Assembly: GCF_025420585.1 (NCBI RefSeq)
Contig: NZ_JAOEGB010000009.1
Span: forward strand, 124,001 to 188,000
DNA from: Planotetraspora sp. A-T 1434
GTDB taxonomy: Bacteria > Actinomycetota > Actinomycetes > Streptosporangiales > Streptosporangiaceae
Reading direction: 5' to 3'
Length of the DNA: 64,000 nt
Shown: piece after piece, positions 48,474 through 59,409 of the stretch
Layout: the number at the start of each line of letters is the position of its first letter
How positions within the stretch are numbered: the first letter of the stretch is position 1
The notes under the pieces: model-generated
Databases searched by the model: none
What the model saw: only the letters and a program-made list of their open reading frames with translations
Told to the model about the DNA's origin: nothing
Position numbers and translations under genes: made by a program

Positions 48474-49628
48474 GTGGGAACTGCGTATCTGGACCATGCC
48501 TCGACCACGCCGATGCTGCCTGAGGCGATCGAGGCCATGACCGCACATCTGGGTCAGGTCGGCAACGCCTCGTCCCTGCACGCGACCGGCCGTCGCACCC
48601 GCAGGGTGGTGGAGGAGTCCCGCGAGACCATCGCGTGCGCCCTCGGCGCCCGGCCGAGCGAGGTCGTGTTCACGGCCGGCGGCACCGAAGCCGACAACCT
48701 GGCCATCAAGGGCCTGTTCTGGGCGAGGAAGCGGCCGAGGATCCTGATCAGCGCGGTGGAGCACCACGCCGCTCTCGACCCGGCGTACTGGCTGGGGGAC
48801 CACCACGGCGCGAAGGTCGAGCTCCTGGAGGTGGACGAGCACGGGCGCGTCCACCCCGACACGCTGCGTGCGGCCATCGCCTGCGACCCGGACGACGTCG
48901 CGCTCGTCAGCGTGATGTGGGCCAACAACGAGGTCGGGACCGTCCAGCCGGTCCGCGTGCTGGCCGCAATCGCGCACGACCACGGCATCCCGTTCCACAC
49001 CGACGCCGTGCAGGCCGTCGGCCAGCTCCCGGTGTCGTTCGCGGAGTCGGGCGTCGACGCCATGACCGTCTCCGCGCACAAGGTGGGCGGCCCCATCGGG
49101 ACCGGGGCGTTGCTGCTGGCCCGCGGAGTGGACCCGGTGCCCGTGCTCCACGGCGGAGGCCAGGAGCGTGACATCAGGTCGGGCACCCTCGACGCGCCGG
49201 CCATCGCCGGGTTCGCGGCGGCCGTCCACGCCGCGGTGGAGCGCCGCCCGGCCACCGCCGCGCGGCTGTCCGTGCTGCGCGACGACCTCATCGGCCGCGT
49301 ACGGCAGGCCGTTCCGGACGTGATCCTCAACGGCCACCCCGTCGAGCGGCTGCCGGGGAACGCGCACTTCTCGTTCCCGGGCTGCGAGGGCGACGCGCTG
49401 CTCATGCTGCTGGACGCCAAGGGCGTGGAGTGCTCGACCGGATCCGCCTGCTCGGCCGGCGTGGCGCGGCCGTCCCACGTGTTGCTGGCCATGGGGCAGG
49501 ACGGGGCGCGGGCCCGCGGTTCGCTGCGTTTCTCCCTGGGCCACACCTCGGCGGAGGCGGACGTCGACCGCGTGGCCGAGGTCATCGGCCACGTCGTCGA
49601 GCGCGCCCGCCGCGCGGGCCTCTCTTGA
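48474..49628 (+). CDS. Cysteine desulfurase (NifS/IscS-like)
   Basis: 384 residues from the GTG at 48474 ([17 protein letters not shown]), with GGGAGGGG just upstream. The PLP lysine is in [16 protein letters not shown], and the mobile-loop catalytic cysteine in [13 protein letters not shown]. It releases sulfur from cysteine as a persulfide. The 2-thiouridylase MnmA, which needs that sulfur, is encoded 1.3 kb downstream with one unrelated gene on the other strand between them. In many actinomycetes these genes are linked, so it likely feeds tRNA thiolation. Confidence 0.92.
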   Translation: MGTAYLDHASTTPMLPEAIEAMTAHLGQVGNASSLHATGRRTRRVVEESRETIACALGARPSEVVFTAGGTEADNLAIKGLFWARKRPRILISAVEHHAALDPAYWLGDHHGAKVELLEVDEHGRVHPDTLRAAIACDPDDVALVSVMWANNEVGTVQPVRVLAAIAHDHGIPFHTDAVQAVGQLPVSFAESGVDAMTVSAHKVGGPIGTGALLLARGVDPVPVLHGGGQERDIRSGTLDAPAIAGFAAAVHAAVERRPATAARLSVLRDDLIGRVRQAVPDVILNGHPVERLPGNAHFSFPGCEGDALLMLLDAKGVECSTGSACSAGVARPSHVLLAMGQDGARARGSLRFSLGHTSAEADVDRVAEVIGHVVERARRAGLS

Positions 49629-49632
49629 GCCG

Positions 49633-50673
49633 TTAGGTAAGGAAGGGCGCGACCGCGCTCCAGGACGGGTCGCTCTCCACGTCCACGCGCGGGCGGCCCT
49701 CCTGCCAGGTCCCGGCGAGCTCCTTCAGCACGAGCGCGGCGTCGCCCGACGGGTCGGCGTAGACGTGCAGCACCCGGTTGCCCTCTGCGCTGAGATGGGC
49801 GGCCAGCACGGCCGAGCCCAGCTTGCCCAGGCGGCCCGCGAGCCGCTCCTCGAAGTCGCGGAGGGTCTGGAGTGAGGCCCCCGAGGGCAGCCCGTCCTCG
49901 TCGGAGTGCTCGTACGGCACCGTGATCGTGATGTGCTGGTCGAACAGCGGGTAGTCGACCGGGCGGAGGGGATAGCGCGCGGCGGCGATCAGGCGCCCGC
50001 CCGTCGCCGTCTGGCCTTCGAGCAGCGCCCACTGCTCGTCCTTGAAACCGGCGGCCACGTCGGCGACCACGGCCGGCAGGTGGACCGCGGGGATGGCGTC
50101 GATGGGCTCGAACTCGGCCGCGACGATGTCGCCCACCCACCGGGCCACCTCGTCCTCCCCGAGCAGCCAGTCGAGGGCCATGAGGGTGGCTTCCATCCGC
50201 GTCTCGTCATCGATATCCGGAAATATCGGATGAAAGGCGGAAACGTCCACGCGGGGCGTGCCGGGCGGGACGCGGAGGCCCAGCACCAGCCCCTCCAGCC
50301 CGAACTCCCGCCCGCCGACGTCGACCGCGAGCTCGACCGCCTGCGGGTTGGCCTGGCGGGAAGGGTGGAACTCCCAGAGGTCGTCGGCCGTCGGCGCGGC
50401 GAGCGCCCACCTGTGGGCGAAGGACCGCAGCTCGGGATCGCCCGAGGCGCTCACCACCAGGGCATGCTGAGCCGTACGGCCCGGCGCGATCTCCCAGACG
50501 AGGTTCGGGTGGAGGGCGGTGACGGCGCCGCCGATCAGCTCCGCGAGCGCCTCCGCCTCCTCCGCCTCGACATGCGCGTCGATCCGGGGACGGGTCTCCC
50601 GCCACCAGGTCCAGAAGTCGTCGATGGCCTCCGCCGGCTCCACCGGCTCGCTCTTGCGCCCGAACAGTCGCAT
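49633..50673 (-). CDS. Conserved actinobacterial protein, unknown function
   Basis: 346 residues. MRLFGRKSEPVEPAEAIDDFW opens the protein; no signal peptide or membrane helix. Two alpha/beta halves appear related: the first with NLVWEIAPGRTAQHALVVSASGDPELR, the second with YPLFDQHITITVPYEHSDEDGLPSGASL and HVYADPSGDAALVLKEL. No catalytic motif seen. The ATG at 50673 has GGAGG 9 nt upstream. It converges with the cysteine desulfurase (4 bp apart) and diverges from mnmA. Confidence 0.6.
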   Translation of the reverse strand: MRLFGRKSEPVEPAEAIDDFWTWWRETRPRIDAHVEAEEAEALAELIGGAVTALHPNLVWEIAPGRTAQHALVVSASGDPELRSFAHRWALAAPTADDLWEFHPSRQANPQAVELAVDVGGREFGLEGLVLGLRVPPGTPRVDVSAFHPIFPDIDDETRMEATLMALDWLLGEDEVARWVGDIVAAEFEPIDAIPAVHLPAVVADVAAGFKDEQWALLEGQTATGGRLIAAARYPLRPVDYPLFDQHITITVPYEHSDEDGLPSGASLQTLRDFEERLAGRLGKLGSAVLAAHLSAEGNRVLHVYADPSGDAALVLKELAGTWQEGRPRVDVESDPSWSAVAPFLT

Positions 50674-50728
50674 GACCACGCATCCTCCCAGGCCGCGCCA
50701 CCCAGTGCCAACGCGACCCGCCCCCGGC

Positions 50729-50845
50729 GTGATCATGCACACATTCCTGAGAAGCGCTCTGATCGGCCGCTCCTCCTGACGTGATCATGCACATGTTCCC
50801 GGCTCGGGTGCGTGAGGAGCGACTACACGCGGCGTGATCATGCGG
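50729..50845 (+). repeat. Intergenic phased repeat cluster E (3 units)
   Basis: Forward cores start at 50729, 50781 and 50834 (spacing 52 and 53), within the 236-bp divergent gap upstream of mnmA. This shows the repeat is not confined to gene 3' ends. Confidence 0.87.
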
Positions 50846-50894
50846 ATGTCCCTGAATGCCTGACGAGGCTGAGCCGCCTTGCCCGCCGTACGGG

Positions 50895-50900
50895 TAATCT
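50895..50900 (+). promoter_or_regulatory. -10 candidate for mnmA
   Basis: TAATCT lies 9 nt before the mnmA ATG, compatible with a nearly leaderless transcript, though AAAGGG between them could serve as a weak ribosome binding site. Confidence 0.4.
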
Positions 50901-50909
50901 CAAAGGGTT

Positions 50910-51995
50910 ATGAGTCCCACACAGAGGCTTCGCGTGCTCGCCGCCATGTCGGGTGGCGTGGACTCCGCCGTGGCCGCCGCCCGGATCGCCGAGGCGGGTC
51001 ACGACGTGACCGGCGTTCACCTCGCGCTGTCGTCGAATCCCCAGTCCTACCGCACCGGCGCCCGCGGCTGCTGCACGCTGGAGGACGCCCGCGACGCCCG
51101 CAGGGCCGCCGACGTGATCGGCATCCCGTTCTACGTTTGGGACATGGCCGAACGGTTCCACCGCGACGTGGTCGAGGACTTCGTCAGCGAATACGCCGCC
51201 GGTCGCACACCCAACCCGTGCCTGCGCTGCAACGAGAAGATCAAGTTCGAGGCGGTGCTCGACCGGGCGCTGGCGCTCGGCTTCGACGCCGTCGCCACCG
51301 GACACCACGCCCGGCTCTCCGACGGTGTCCTGCGGCGCAGCGTGGACGAGGGCAAGGACCAGTCGTACGTGCTCGGGGTGCTCACCCGCAAGCAGCTCTC
51401 GCACGCGATCTTCCCGCTGGGCGACTCCACGAAGGCGGAGGTGCGCGCCGAGGCCGCCCGCCGTGGGCTGACCGTGGCGGACAAGCCCGACAGTCACGAC
51501 GTGTGCTTCATCGCGGACGGCGACACGCGGGCGTTCCTCGCGGAGCGGCTCGGGGCCGCCGAGGGGCCGATCGTCGACGCGCTCACCGGGCAGGTCGTCG
51601 GCAGCCACGAGGGCGCCTACGGCTTCACGGTCGGGCAGAGGAAGGGCCTGCACATCGACCGTCCGGCCGCCGACGGACGGCCTCGCTACGTGCTGTCGAT
51701 CGAGCCGGTCTCCAACACGGTCACCGTCGGGCCCCGGACGTCCCTGGAAGTCCTGAGCATCGTGGGTGAGCGGCCCATCTGGAACGGCCCGGTGCGGGAG
51801 CCGTACGAGCCGATCACCTGCACGGTGCAGCTGCGCGCGCACGGCGAGGTGTACGGCTGCCGCGCCCAGCTCTCGGGCGACTCGCTGCACATTGAGCTGG
51901 ACGCCCCCGCCACGGGAGTCGCGGCGGGCCAGGGCGCCGTCCTGTACGACGGCGACACCGTCATCGGCTCCGCCACGATCGCCTCGGCGGCCTGA
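50910..51995 (+). CDS. mnmA: tRNA-specific 2-thiouridylase MnmA
   Basis: 361 residues. The PP-loop [16 protein letters not shown] is at the start, the first catalytic cysteine is in [14 protein letters not shown], and the second in [35 protein letters not shown] is the tRNA-binding signature. It adenylates and thiolates U34 of Glu, Gln and Lys tRNAs using sulfur passed on from a cysteine desulfurase. No frameshift. Confidence 0.95.
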   Translation: MSPTQRLRVLAAMSGGVDSAVAAARIAEAGHDVTGVHLALSSNPQSYRTGARGCCTLEDARDARRAADVIGIPFYVWDMAERFHRDVVEDFVSEYAAGRTPNPCLRCNEKIKFEAVLDRALALGFDAVATGHHARLSDGVLRRSVDEGKDQSYVLGVLTRKQLSHAIFPLGDSTKAEVRAEAARRGLTVADKPDSHDVCFIADGDTRAFLAERLGAAEGPIVDALTGQVVGSHEGAYGFTVGQRKGLHIDRPAADGRPRYVLSIEPVSNTVTVGPRTSLEVLSIVGERPIWNGPVREPYEPITCTVQLRAHGEVYGCRAQLSGDSLHIELDAPATGVAAGQGAVLYDGDTVIGSATIASAA

Positions 51996-52044
51996 GCGGT
52001 CCTGATCGGTCCTGATCGGTCCTGATCGGGTCCTGATCGGGTCC
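51996..52044. repeat. 10/11-bp tandem repeat after mnmA
   Basis: GGTCCTGATC is repeated about five times (two units with an extra G) between the mnmA stop and the convergent MBL gene stop. Confidence 0.85.
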
Positions 52045-52676
52045 TACGGGAGCTCGACGGAGTCGCCGACCGGGATGCGGCGCATGTCGGTCTTCTGCTT
52101 CTCGGCCTCCATGCCGAGCCAGCTGTCGATTAGCATCAGGCCGATGTCGTTGGCCAGGCCGTCGTGCGTGGAGTACGCGCGGGCCGGGCGGACCTGGCGC
52201 AGGTACTCGATCGACTCGGGAAGCTTGAGCCAGGGGGCGGTCGTCGGGACCAGCAGGGTGGGCACCTCCACACCGGGCGGCGTGAACGCGTCGCCGGGGT
52301 AGAAGACCTCCTCATCCACCAGGAAGCCCACATTCTGGATGATCGGCGCGTCGGGATAAGTCGGGGCGTGCCACTCGCCGATCACCCTCACGCCGAATCC
52401 CGCGGTGGTGAAGGCGTCGCCGTCCCGCACGACCTGGACCTTCGCCGGAATGTCGCCGAGCTGGTCGGCCACGGCCTGGCAGGTCCACACCTCCAGGCCG
52501 GAGCTTGCCTTACTCAGCTGCTCGACGTCGACGTGATCGAAGTGCTCGTGCGTGATCAGCACCGCTCGGGCCCCCTCAAGGAGGGACTCCCCGCTGAACT
52601 TCCCCGGATCGATGACGAGCGTCGACCCGTCCTTCTCCAGCCGCCAGCACGCGTGCCCGAGTTTGGTGAGTTTCAT
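52044..52676 (-). CDS. MBL-fold metal-dependent hydrolase
   Basis: 210 residues. The metal motif is THEHFDHVD (HxHxDH type), with further ligands in EWHAP, YPGDAFT and the C-terminal STHDG. It resembles UlaG/YycJ-like small beta-lactamase-fold hydrolases; substrate unknown. The ATG at 52676 has TAGCTT exactly 7 nt upstream and also AGGG, so it may be leaderless. It diverges from the MetE-like gene with only 19 bp between starts. Confidence 0.82.
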   Translation of the reverse strand: MKLTKLGHACWRLEKDGSTLVIDPGKFSGESLLEGARAVLITHEHFDHVDVEQLSKASSGLEVWTCQAVADQLGDIPAKVQVVRDGDAFTTAGFGVRVIGEWHAPTYPDAPIIQNVGFLVDEEVFYPGDAFTPPGVEVPTLLVPTTAPWLKLPESIEYLRQVRPARAYSTHDGLANDIGLMLIDSWLGMEAEKQKTDMRRIPVGDSVELP

Positions 52677-52695
52677 GTTCCCTAAGCTAGACCTT
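52677..52695. promoter_or_regulatory. Symmetric bidirectional leaderless promoter candidate
   Basis: The 19-bp gap contains TAAGCTA (52683-52689). On the plus strand TAAGCT ends 7 nt before the GTG at 52696. On the minus strand TAGCTT ends 7 nt before the ATG at 52676. Both match TAnnnT -10 boxes of leaderless genes and share five base pairs. Confidence 0.65.
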
Positions 52696-53721
52696 GTGAA
52701 TGACTTTCCCTGGGACGGGGCCACGGCCACGGGTGTGGGGTCGTACCCCGGCGAGGACCATCTGGAGGCGCTCCAGGTGGCCTTCGGCGAGCTGCCCATG
52801 CCGTACCTTCCGGAGCTTCCGGCCAGGGGAGTCGGCGCGGACATGATCGGCCGGGGCGCGTCGCTGCTGGTGGAGCTGCCCGTCGAGGTCCAGCCCTCCG
52901 GATGGCGGCTCACCGACCGGCCGGGCCGCGACGCCAAGCGGGCCTATGACCACCTGCGCCGCGATCTCGACGGCCTGGAGGAGGCCGCCCAGGGGTACGA
53001 GGGGCCGCTGAAGATCCAGGCGTGTGGCCCGTGGACGCTCGCCGGGGCGATCGAGCTGCGGTACGGCGACAAGGTGCTCGCGGACGCGGGAGCCGTACGT
53101 GACCTGGTGGAGTCCCTGGCTGAAGGGCTGGCCCAGCACGTCGCGGACGTCCGGGGCAGGGTTCCGGGGGCCCGTCTGGTCGTCCAGCTCGACGAGCCGG
53201 GGCTGCCGGGAGTGCTCGCGGGGACCGTGCCGACCGCGTCCGGCTTCGGGCGGCTCGCCGCCGTCGAGCCCGCCATCGCGGCGGAACGGCTCCGCACCGT
53301 CCTGTCGGCCCTCGCGCCTGCCGCCGCCGCTGAGGCAGGGGTGTTCCCGATCGTGCACTGCTGCGCGCCGGGCGTGCCCTTCCGGGTGCTCCATAGGGCG
53401 GGCGCGCGCGGGATCTCCCTCGACGCGTCGCTGCTGCGGCGCGCGGACGAGGACCGGATCGGCGAGGCGATCGAGGCCGGCACGGCGCTGTTCCTCGGAG
53501 TGGTGCCGGGCACGGACAGCCGCCTGCCCGACGTCGGAGTGGTCGCCAAGCCCGCGGTCGAGCTGTGGCGGCGGCTCGGGTTCGCTCCCGCGCGGCTCGC
53601 CGAGCAGGTCGTGCTCACCCCGGCATGCGGACTCGCCGGGGCCTCTCCGAAGTACGCCCGGGCGGCGCTCGCCGCGTGCCGGGAGGCGGCGCGCGTGCTC
53701 CGGGACGACCCACGCGAGTAG
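52696..53721 (+). CDS. Cobalamin-independent methionine synthase family protein (MetE C-terminal domain-like)
   Basis: 341 residues, about half a full MetE, containing only the catalytic barrel. WDGATATGVGSYPGEDH opens it. Zinc ligands are expected at the HC of IVHCCAPGVPF and the Cys of TPACGLAGASPKYA. Without the N-terminal MetE domain it may use a different methyl donor or a simpler folate, as in archaeal MetE-like enzymes. It is regularly found near mnmA and ligA in actinomycetes. Start GTG 52696 is leaderless by its TAAGCT box. Confidence 0.8.
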   Translation: MNDFPWDGATATGVGSYPGEDHLEALQVAFGELPMPYLPELPARGVGADMIGRGASLLVELPVEVQPSGWRLTDRPGRDAKRAYDHLRRDLDGLEEAAQGYEGPLKIQACGPWTLAGAIELRYGDKVLADAGAVRDLVESLAEGLAQHVADVRGRVPGARLVVQLDEPGLPGVLAGTVPTASGFGRLAAVEPAIAAERLRTVLSALAPAAAAEAGVFPIVHCCAPGVPFRVLHRAGARGISLDASLLRRADEDRIGEAIEAGTALFLGVVPGTDSRLPDVGVVAKPAVELWRRLGFAPARLAEQVVLTPACGLAGASPKYARAALAACREAARVLRDDPRE

Positions 53722-53746
53722 GCCGTCCCAGCTCATCCCAAGCGCC

Positions 53747-53959
53747 CGCACCTGCTCGTGGGCGAAGATCAAGTGGCTGGCGGACCACGGGAAGTACCGG
53801 ACGGCGACCTTCAGGAACTGCTCGCAGTCGACGCCGCGCGCGTTCCGGGTGAACGCTGGCTACATGCTCTTCGCCAAGGTCAAGGTCTGCCGGGGAACCG
53901 CCGCCAAGGTCACCGGCAGGTGCTCGGGATGGGAGGGCGTCTGGTCCCAGGGCGGCTGA
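53747..53959 (+). pseudogene. Fragment of a small cysteine-containing (perhaps secreted) protein
   Basis: The frame reads CSWAKIKWLADHGKYRTATF, then NAGYMLFAKVKVCRGTAAKV and CSGWEGVWSQGG before the stop. Lys/Cys spacing and aromatic residues look like a real protein, but there is no start codon or signal peptide upstream; the 5' part runs into the MetE-like gene in another frame. Probably a truncated gene. It could also start at an internal ATG. Confidence 0.35.
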
Positions 53960-54084
53960 GCCCCGCGATCGTTCCCGTTCAGCGGGGATGAAAGCCGGCC
54001 GCAAGCGGCCTGCCGTACTCCTGGATCGGATCGCCTCTGATCGCGGGAGCCGCGCATCGTCCTCGGTGCGGCTCCCGCCGGGAG

Positions 54085-54220
54085 GTGCGGCTCCGCGAGA
54101 GGTACGGCTTGCGCCGGGAGGTGCGGCTCCGCGAGAGGTACGGCTTGCGCCGGGAGGCGCGGCTCCGGTCGTTCCTTGGCCCCGCGACGGCCCCGCGACG
54201 GCCCCGCGACGGCCCCGCGA
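54085..54220 (+). repeat. 36-bp and 11-bp tandem arrays upstream of ligA
   Basis: Two exact 36-bp units (54085-54120 and 54121-54156, beginning GTGCGGCTCCGCGAGAGG) have partial copies on each side. From 54180 the unit CCCCGCGACGG is repeated three times plus nine bases. Inverted GCGGCTC/GAGCCGC words near 54050-54075 suggest hairpins. Confidence 0.88.
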
Positions 54221-54311
54221 CTCGGACGGGAAGCCGGGCCGTACAGACCCTTGGCACGATGCGGGAGGGAAGATGTCGGTGGTCGGCGATACGGTTTCTC
54301 TGGGTCGTTGA

Positions 54312-56519
<2,208 letters not shown>

Positions 56520-56768
56520 CCCGCTCCCAGCTCCCGCTGCCGGGTGGCGGTCCTTCGCCGACCGGGGCTTCCGAGACGCCCGTGGCTCGACGGCGAAGGC
56601 GTGAGGACCAGGCGTGATGGCTTCTCATGCCGTCATTTCGTCTTGATATCAGCCGCCATGTCGACTGATCTTTTGAAATCTACCGTAACGGACCGTGCCC
56701 AATCGGTTTCGCGAAGTGGCCCAGAGGCCGTACCCTCCCATAGTGACCTCTTGGGGGGTTTCTTACCT

Positions 56769-58943
56769 ATGACGGCTTCTTTTCGCAGTCTCATGCCGGC
56801 TTCGGGGATCGGTCTGTCCCGGGGTCTCGTGCCGGCTCCCGAGATTGCTGTGTCCCTCATGTCCCCTTCCGCGACCGCGGGCTCGACCGACACCCGCGAC
56901 ACGGGACCACGCCCGGGGTCGCCCCTGTGGGCCTATCTCGCGGCGGTCATCGCCGTGGGCTTCACCGCGCTCGTCGTCGCGCAGGTACGGCTGGGCCTGG
57001 CCGAGCTGGCGGAGATGGGGCGGACGCCGCTGTTCTGGATGCTGGCCGTCCTCGTCGTGCTGGGGGAGCTCCGGCCTGTCATGGTCAGCTCCTCGACGCT
57101 GGTCGGCGGCACCCCGATGTCGGCGATGTTCACCTTCGCCGTGCTCATGCACTACGGCCTGCCGACGGCCGCGCTGCTGCAGGCGGTCGCGGTGATCGTG
57201 AGCGGCCTGGTCCATCGCAGGTCCTGGCATCGGGTGATGTTCAACATGGGGCAGGTGACGCTGGCCTGCACGGCCGCCGCCGTGGCCCTCGGCGCGTTCG
57301 GGATCCATCCGCGGCCCGTCTCGCCCTGGACGCCGGACGGAGTCGACATCCCGGCCATCGTCCTCGCCGGCTCGGCCTACTTCGCGGTCAGGGCGTCGCT
57401 GGTCTGCTCCGCGGTGGCGCTGCACGAGCGCAGGCCGGTGCTCCGGGTCGTCAAGGCGTCGATCGGGCCGCAGGCCCTCGTCTATGGCGCGCTCCTCGGC
57501 CTCGCGCCCCTGGTCGCCGTCGTGATGGCGCACTCGTCGGCCCTGGTGCCGTTGTTCGTCGCGCCCCTCACGGCGGTCCACTTCACGGCCACGTTGTCGC
57601 TGCGCCGTGATCATCAGGCCACCCACGACGGGCTCACCGGCCTGCCCAACCGGAAGATGCTGATCCTCCGGACCGAGGAGGCGCTGGCCGAGGCGAGGCC
57701 GAACGAGCGGGTCGGCCTGCTGCTCCTGGACCTCGACCGGTTCAAGGAGGTGAACGACACGCTGGGCCACCCGGTGGGGGACCGGCTGCTCCAGATCGTC
57801 GCCCACCGCCTCACCCACAGCGTGCGCCCGGGGGACGTCGTGGCCCGCCTCGGCGGCGACGAGTTCGCCGTGCTCCTGCCGTCCATCAGGGACGCGCACG
57901 CGGCCAAGGAGGTCGCCTCCCGGCTGCGGGTGGCGCTCACCGAGCCGGTCCGCCTGGAGGGCATGACGTTCGACCTGGACGCCTCGATCGGCATCGCGCT
58001 CTACCCGGACCACGCGCCCGACTTCGAGCTGCTGCTGCAACGTTCCGACGTGGCCATGTATCTCGCCAAGGAGGGTCGTACGGGCGTCGAGTTCTACCTC
58101 CCGGGCAAGGACCGCAACTCGCCCGAGCGGCTGAGCCTGCTCGGCGACCTGAGGAGGGCCATCGACGCCGGCGAGCTCGACCTTCACTACCAACCCAAGG
58201 TCAGCCTCGGCAACGGCCAGGTCGAGGGGGTGGAGGCGCTCCTGCGATGGTGGCATCCGGTCCGCGGGCCCGTCTCGCCGGTCGAGTTCATCCCGCTCGC
58301 CGAGCAGTCCTACCTGATGCGCGAGATCACCCAGCACGTGATCCAGAAGGCGCTCGAGCAGGCGGCCGACTGGTGGCACGCCGGGCTCGCCGTGCCGGTC
58401 TCGGTCAACGTGTCGGCCCGCGACCTGCTCGACTCCGGCCTTCCCGACCAGCTCGAAGCCGGGCTGGCGAAGCTCGGAGTGCCCGCGGAGGCCGTCGTCC
58501 TGGAGGTCACCGAGCGCATCCTGATGACCGACCAGGCCTACAGCGCGGAGACCATCCGGACGCTTTCCGGGCTGGGCGTCCAGCTCTCGCTCGACGACTT
58601 CGGTACCGGATACTCGTCGCTGGTGCGCCTCCAGCGGCTGCCGGTGTCGGAGGTGAAGATCGACGCCTCGTTCATCCGGCGGCTCGGGGAGTCGGCCGAC
58701 GACGAGCGGATCGTCCGCTCGATCATCGATCTGGTCCGCTCGCTCGGCCTGAGGTCGGTCGCCGAGGGCGTCGAGAACGCGGAGATCGCGACCCGCCTGC
58801 GCGACATGGGCTGCCACGCCGGCCAGGGCTGGTGGCTCGCCAAGCCCATGCCCGCCGCCGAGACCACCGTCTGGCTGCGCTCCCGCCTGAGCCCCGCGTT
58901 CACCGCCCGCGCGGACGACGACGTACGGCTCGCGCCGCACTGA
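56769..58943 (+). CDS. GGDEF-EAL cyclic-di-GMP enzyme with N-terminal membrane domain
   Basis: 724 residues from ATG 56769 (GGGGGG 10 nt upstream). The N-terminal ~270 residues have about seven to eight hydrophobic helices (MHYGLPTAALLQAVAVIVSG, then further pairs), a MASE-like sensor. The diguanylate cyclase signature is intact (VARLGGDEFAVLLPS), and the phosphodiesterase domain keeps EAL (VEGVEALLRWW) and LDDFGTGYSSL. Both activities are therefore possible. Cyclic-di-GMP controls development in actinomycetes. No PAS domain was seen. Confidence 0.92.
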   Translation: MTASFRSLMPASGIGLSRGLVPAPEIAVSLMSPSATAGSTDTRDTGPRPGSPLWAYLAAVIAVGFTALVVAQVRLGLAELAEMGRTPLFWMLAVLVVLGELRPVMVSSSTLVGGTPMSAMFTFAVLMHYGLPTAALLQAVAVIVSGLVHRRSWHRVMFNMGQVTLACTAAAVALGAFGIHPRPVSPWTPDGVDIPAIVLAGSAYFAVRASLVCSAVALHERRPVLRVVKASIGPQALVYGALLGLAPLVAVVMAHSSALVPLFVAPLTAVHFTATLSLRRDHQATHDGLTGLPNRKMLILRTEEALAEARPNERVGLLLLDLDRFKEVNDTLGHPVGDRLLQIVAHRLTHSVRPGDVVARLGGDEFAVLLPSIRDAHAAKEVASRLRVALTEPVRLEGMTFDLDASIGIALYPDHAPDFELLLQRSDVAMYLAKEGRTGVEFYLPGKDRNSPERLSLLGDLRRAIDAGELDLHYQPKVSLGNGQVEGVEALLRWWHPVRGPVSPVEFIPLAEQSYLMREITQHVIQKALEQAADWWHAGLAVPVSVNVSARDLLDSGLPDQLEAGLAKLGVPAEAVVLEVTERILMTDQAYSAETIRTLSGLGVQLSLDDFGTGYSSLVRLQRLPVSEVKIDASFIRRLGESADDERIVRSIIDLVRSLGLRSVAEGVENAEIATRLRDMGCHAGQGWWLAKPMPAAETTVWLRSRLSPAFTARADDDVRLAPH

Positions 58944-58991
58944 ACGACCCGGCTGGGCGACAGGGCTGAATGACCCGGCTTGGTGACGGGG
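58940..58991 (+). repeat. 26-bp direct repeat after the GGDEF-EAL gene
   Basis: Two imperfect copies (CTGAACGACCCGGCTGGGCG and CTGAATGACCCGGCTTGGTG onward), with a third decayed copy following; the first contains the stop codon. Confidence 0.7.
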
Positions 58992-59024
58992 CCTAATGAG
59001 TCGGTCGCGCTCGGAGACGAGCCC

Positions 59025-59030
59025 TAGGAT
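59025..59030 (+). promoter_or_regulatory. -10 candidate for the gat operon
   Basis: TAGGAT lies 42 nt before the gatC ATG in the 129-bp gap. It would give a leader of about 35 nt. No consensus -35 is visible. Confidence 0.35.
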
Positions 59031-59072
59031 GGGAAAGTCCAATCTCCATCCACGAAACGGGTTCGACGACTC

Positions 59073-59372
59073 ATGTCCGCCATAACCCGCGACGAGGTCG
59101 CTCACCTCGCCCGGCTGTCCCGGCTGGCGCTGGCCGACGAGGAGCTCGACCACTTCGCCGCCCAGCTCGACCAGATCGTCGGCGCGGTCGCCCGCGTCGC
59201 GGAGGTCGCGGCCGACGACATCCCGCCGTCCTCGCACGCGCTGCCGCTGACCAACGTGTTCCGTCCCGACGAGGTACGGCCCAGCCTGACGCCGGAGGAG
59301 GCCCTTTCGGGCGCCCCGGCCGTCGAGGACGACCGTTTCCGCGTGCCGCGGATCCTCGGGGAGGAAGCATGA
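59073..59372 (+). CDS. gatC: Aspartyl/glutamyl-tRNA amidotransferase subunit C
   Basis: 99 residues with the GatC pattern [22 protein letters not shown] and [20 protein letters not shown] to [12 protein letters not shown]. It clamps GatA to GatB in the GatCAB complex, which converts Glu-tRNA(Gln) and Asp-tRNA(Asn) to the amide form. It is first in the operon, 37 bp before gatA. Confidence 0.95.
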   Translation: MSAITRDEVAHLARLSRLALADEELDHFAAQLDQIVGAVARVAEVAADDIPPSSHALPLTNVFRPDEVRPSLTPEEALSGAPAVEDDRFRVPRILGEEA

Positions 59373-59409
59373 GCCACCGAGCCTTCACTCTGATGGGTGA
59401 GGAGTCCGC

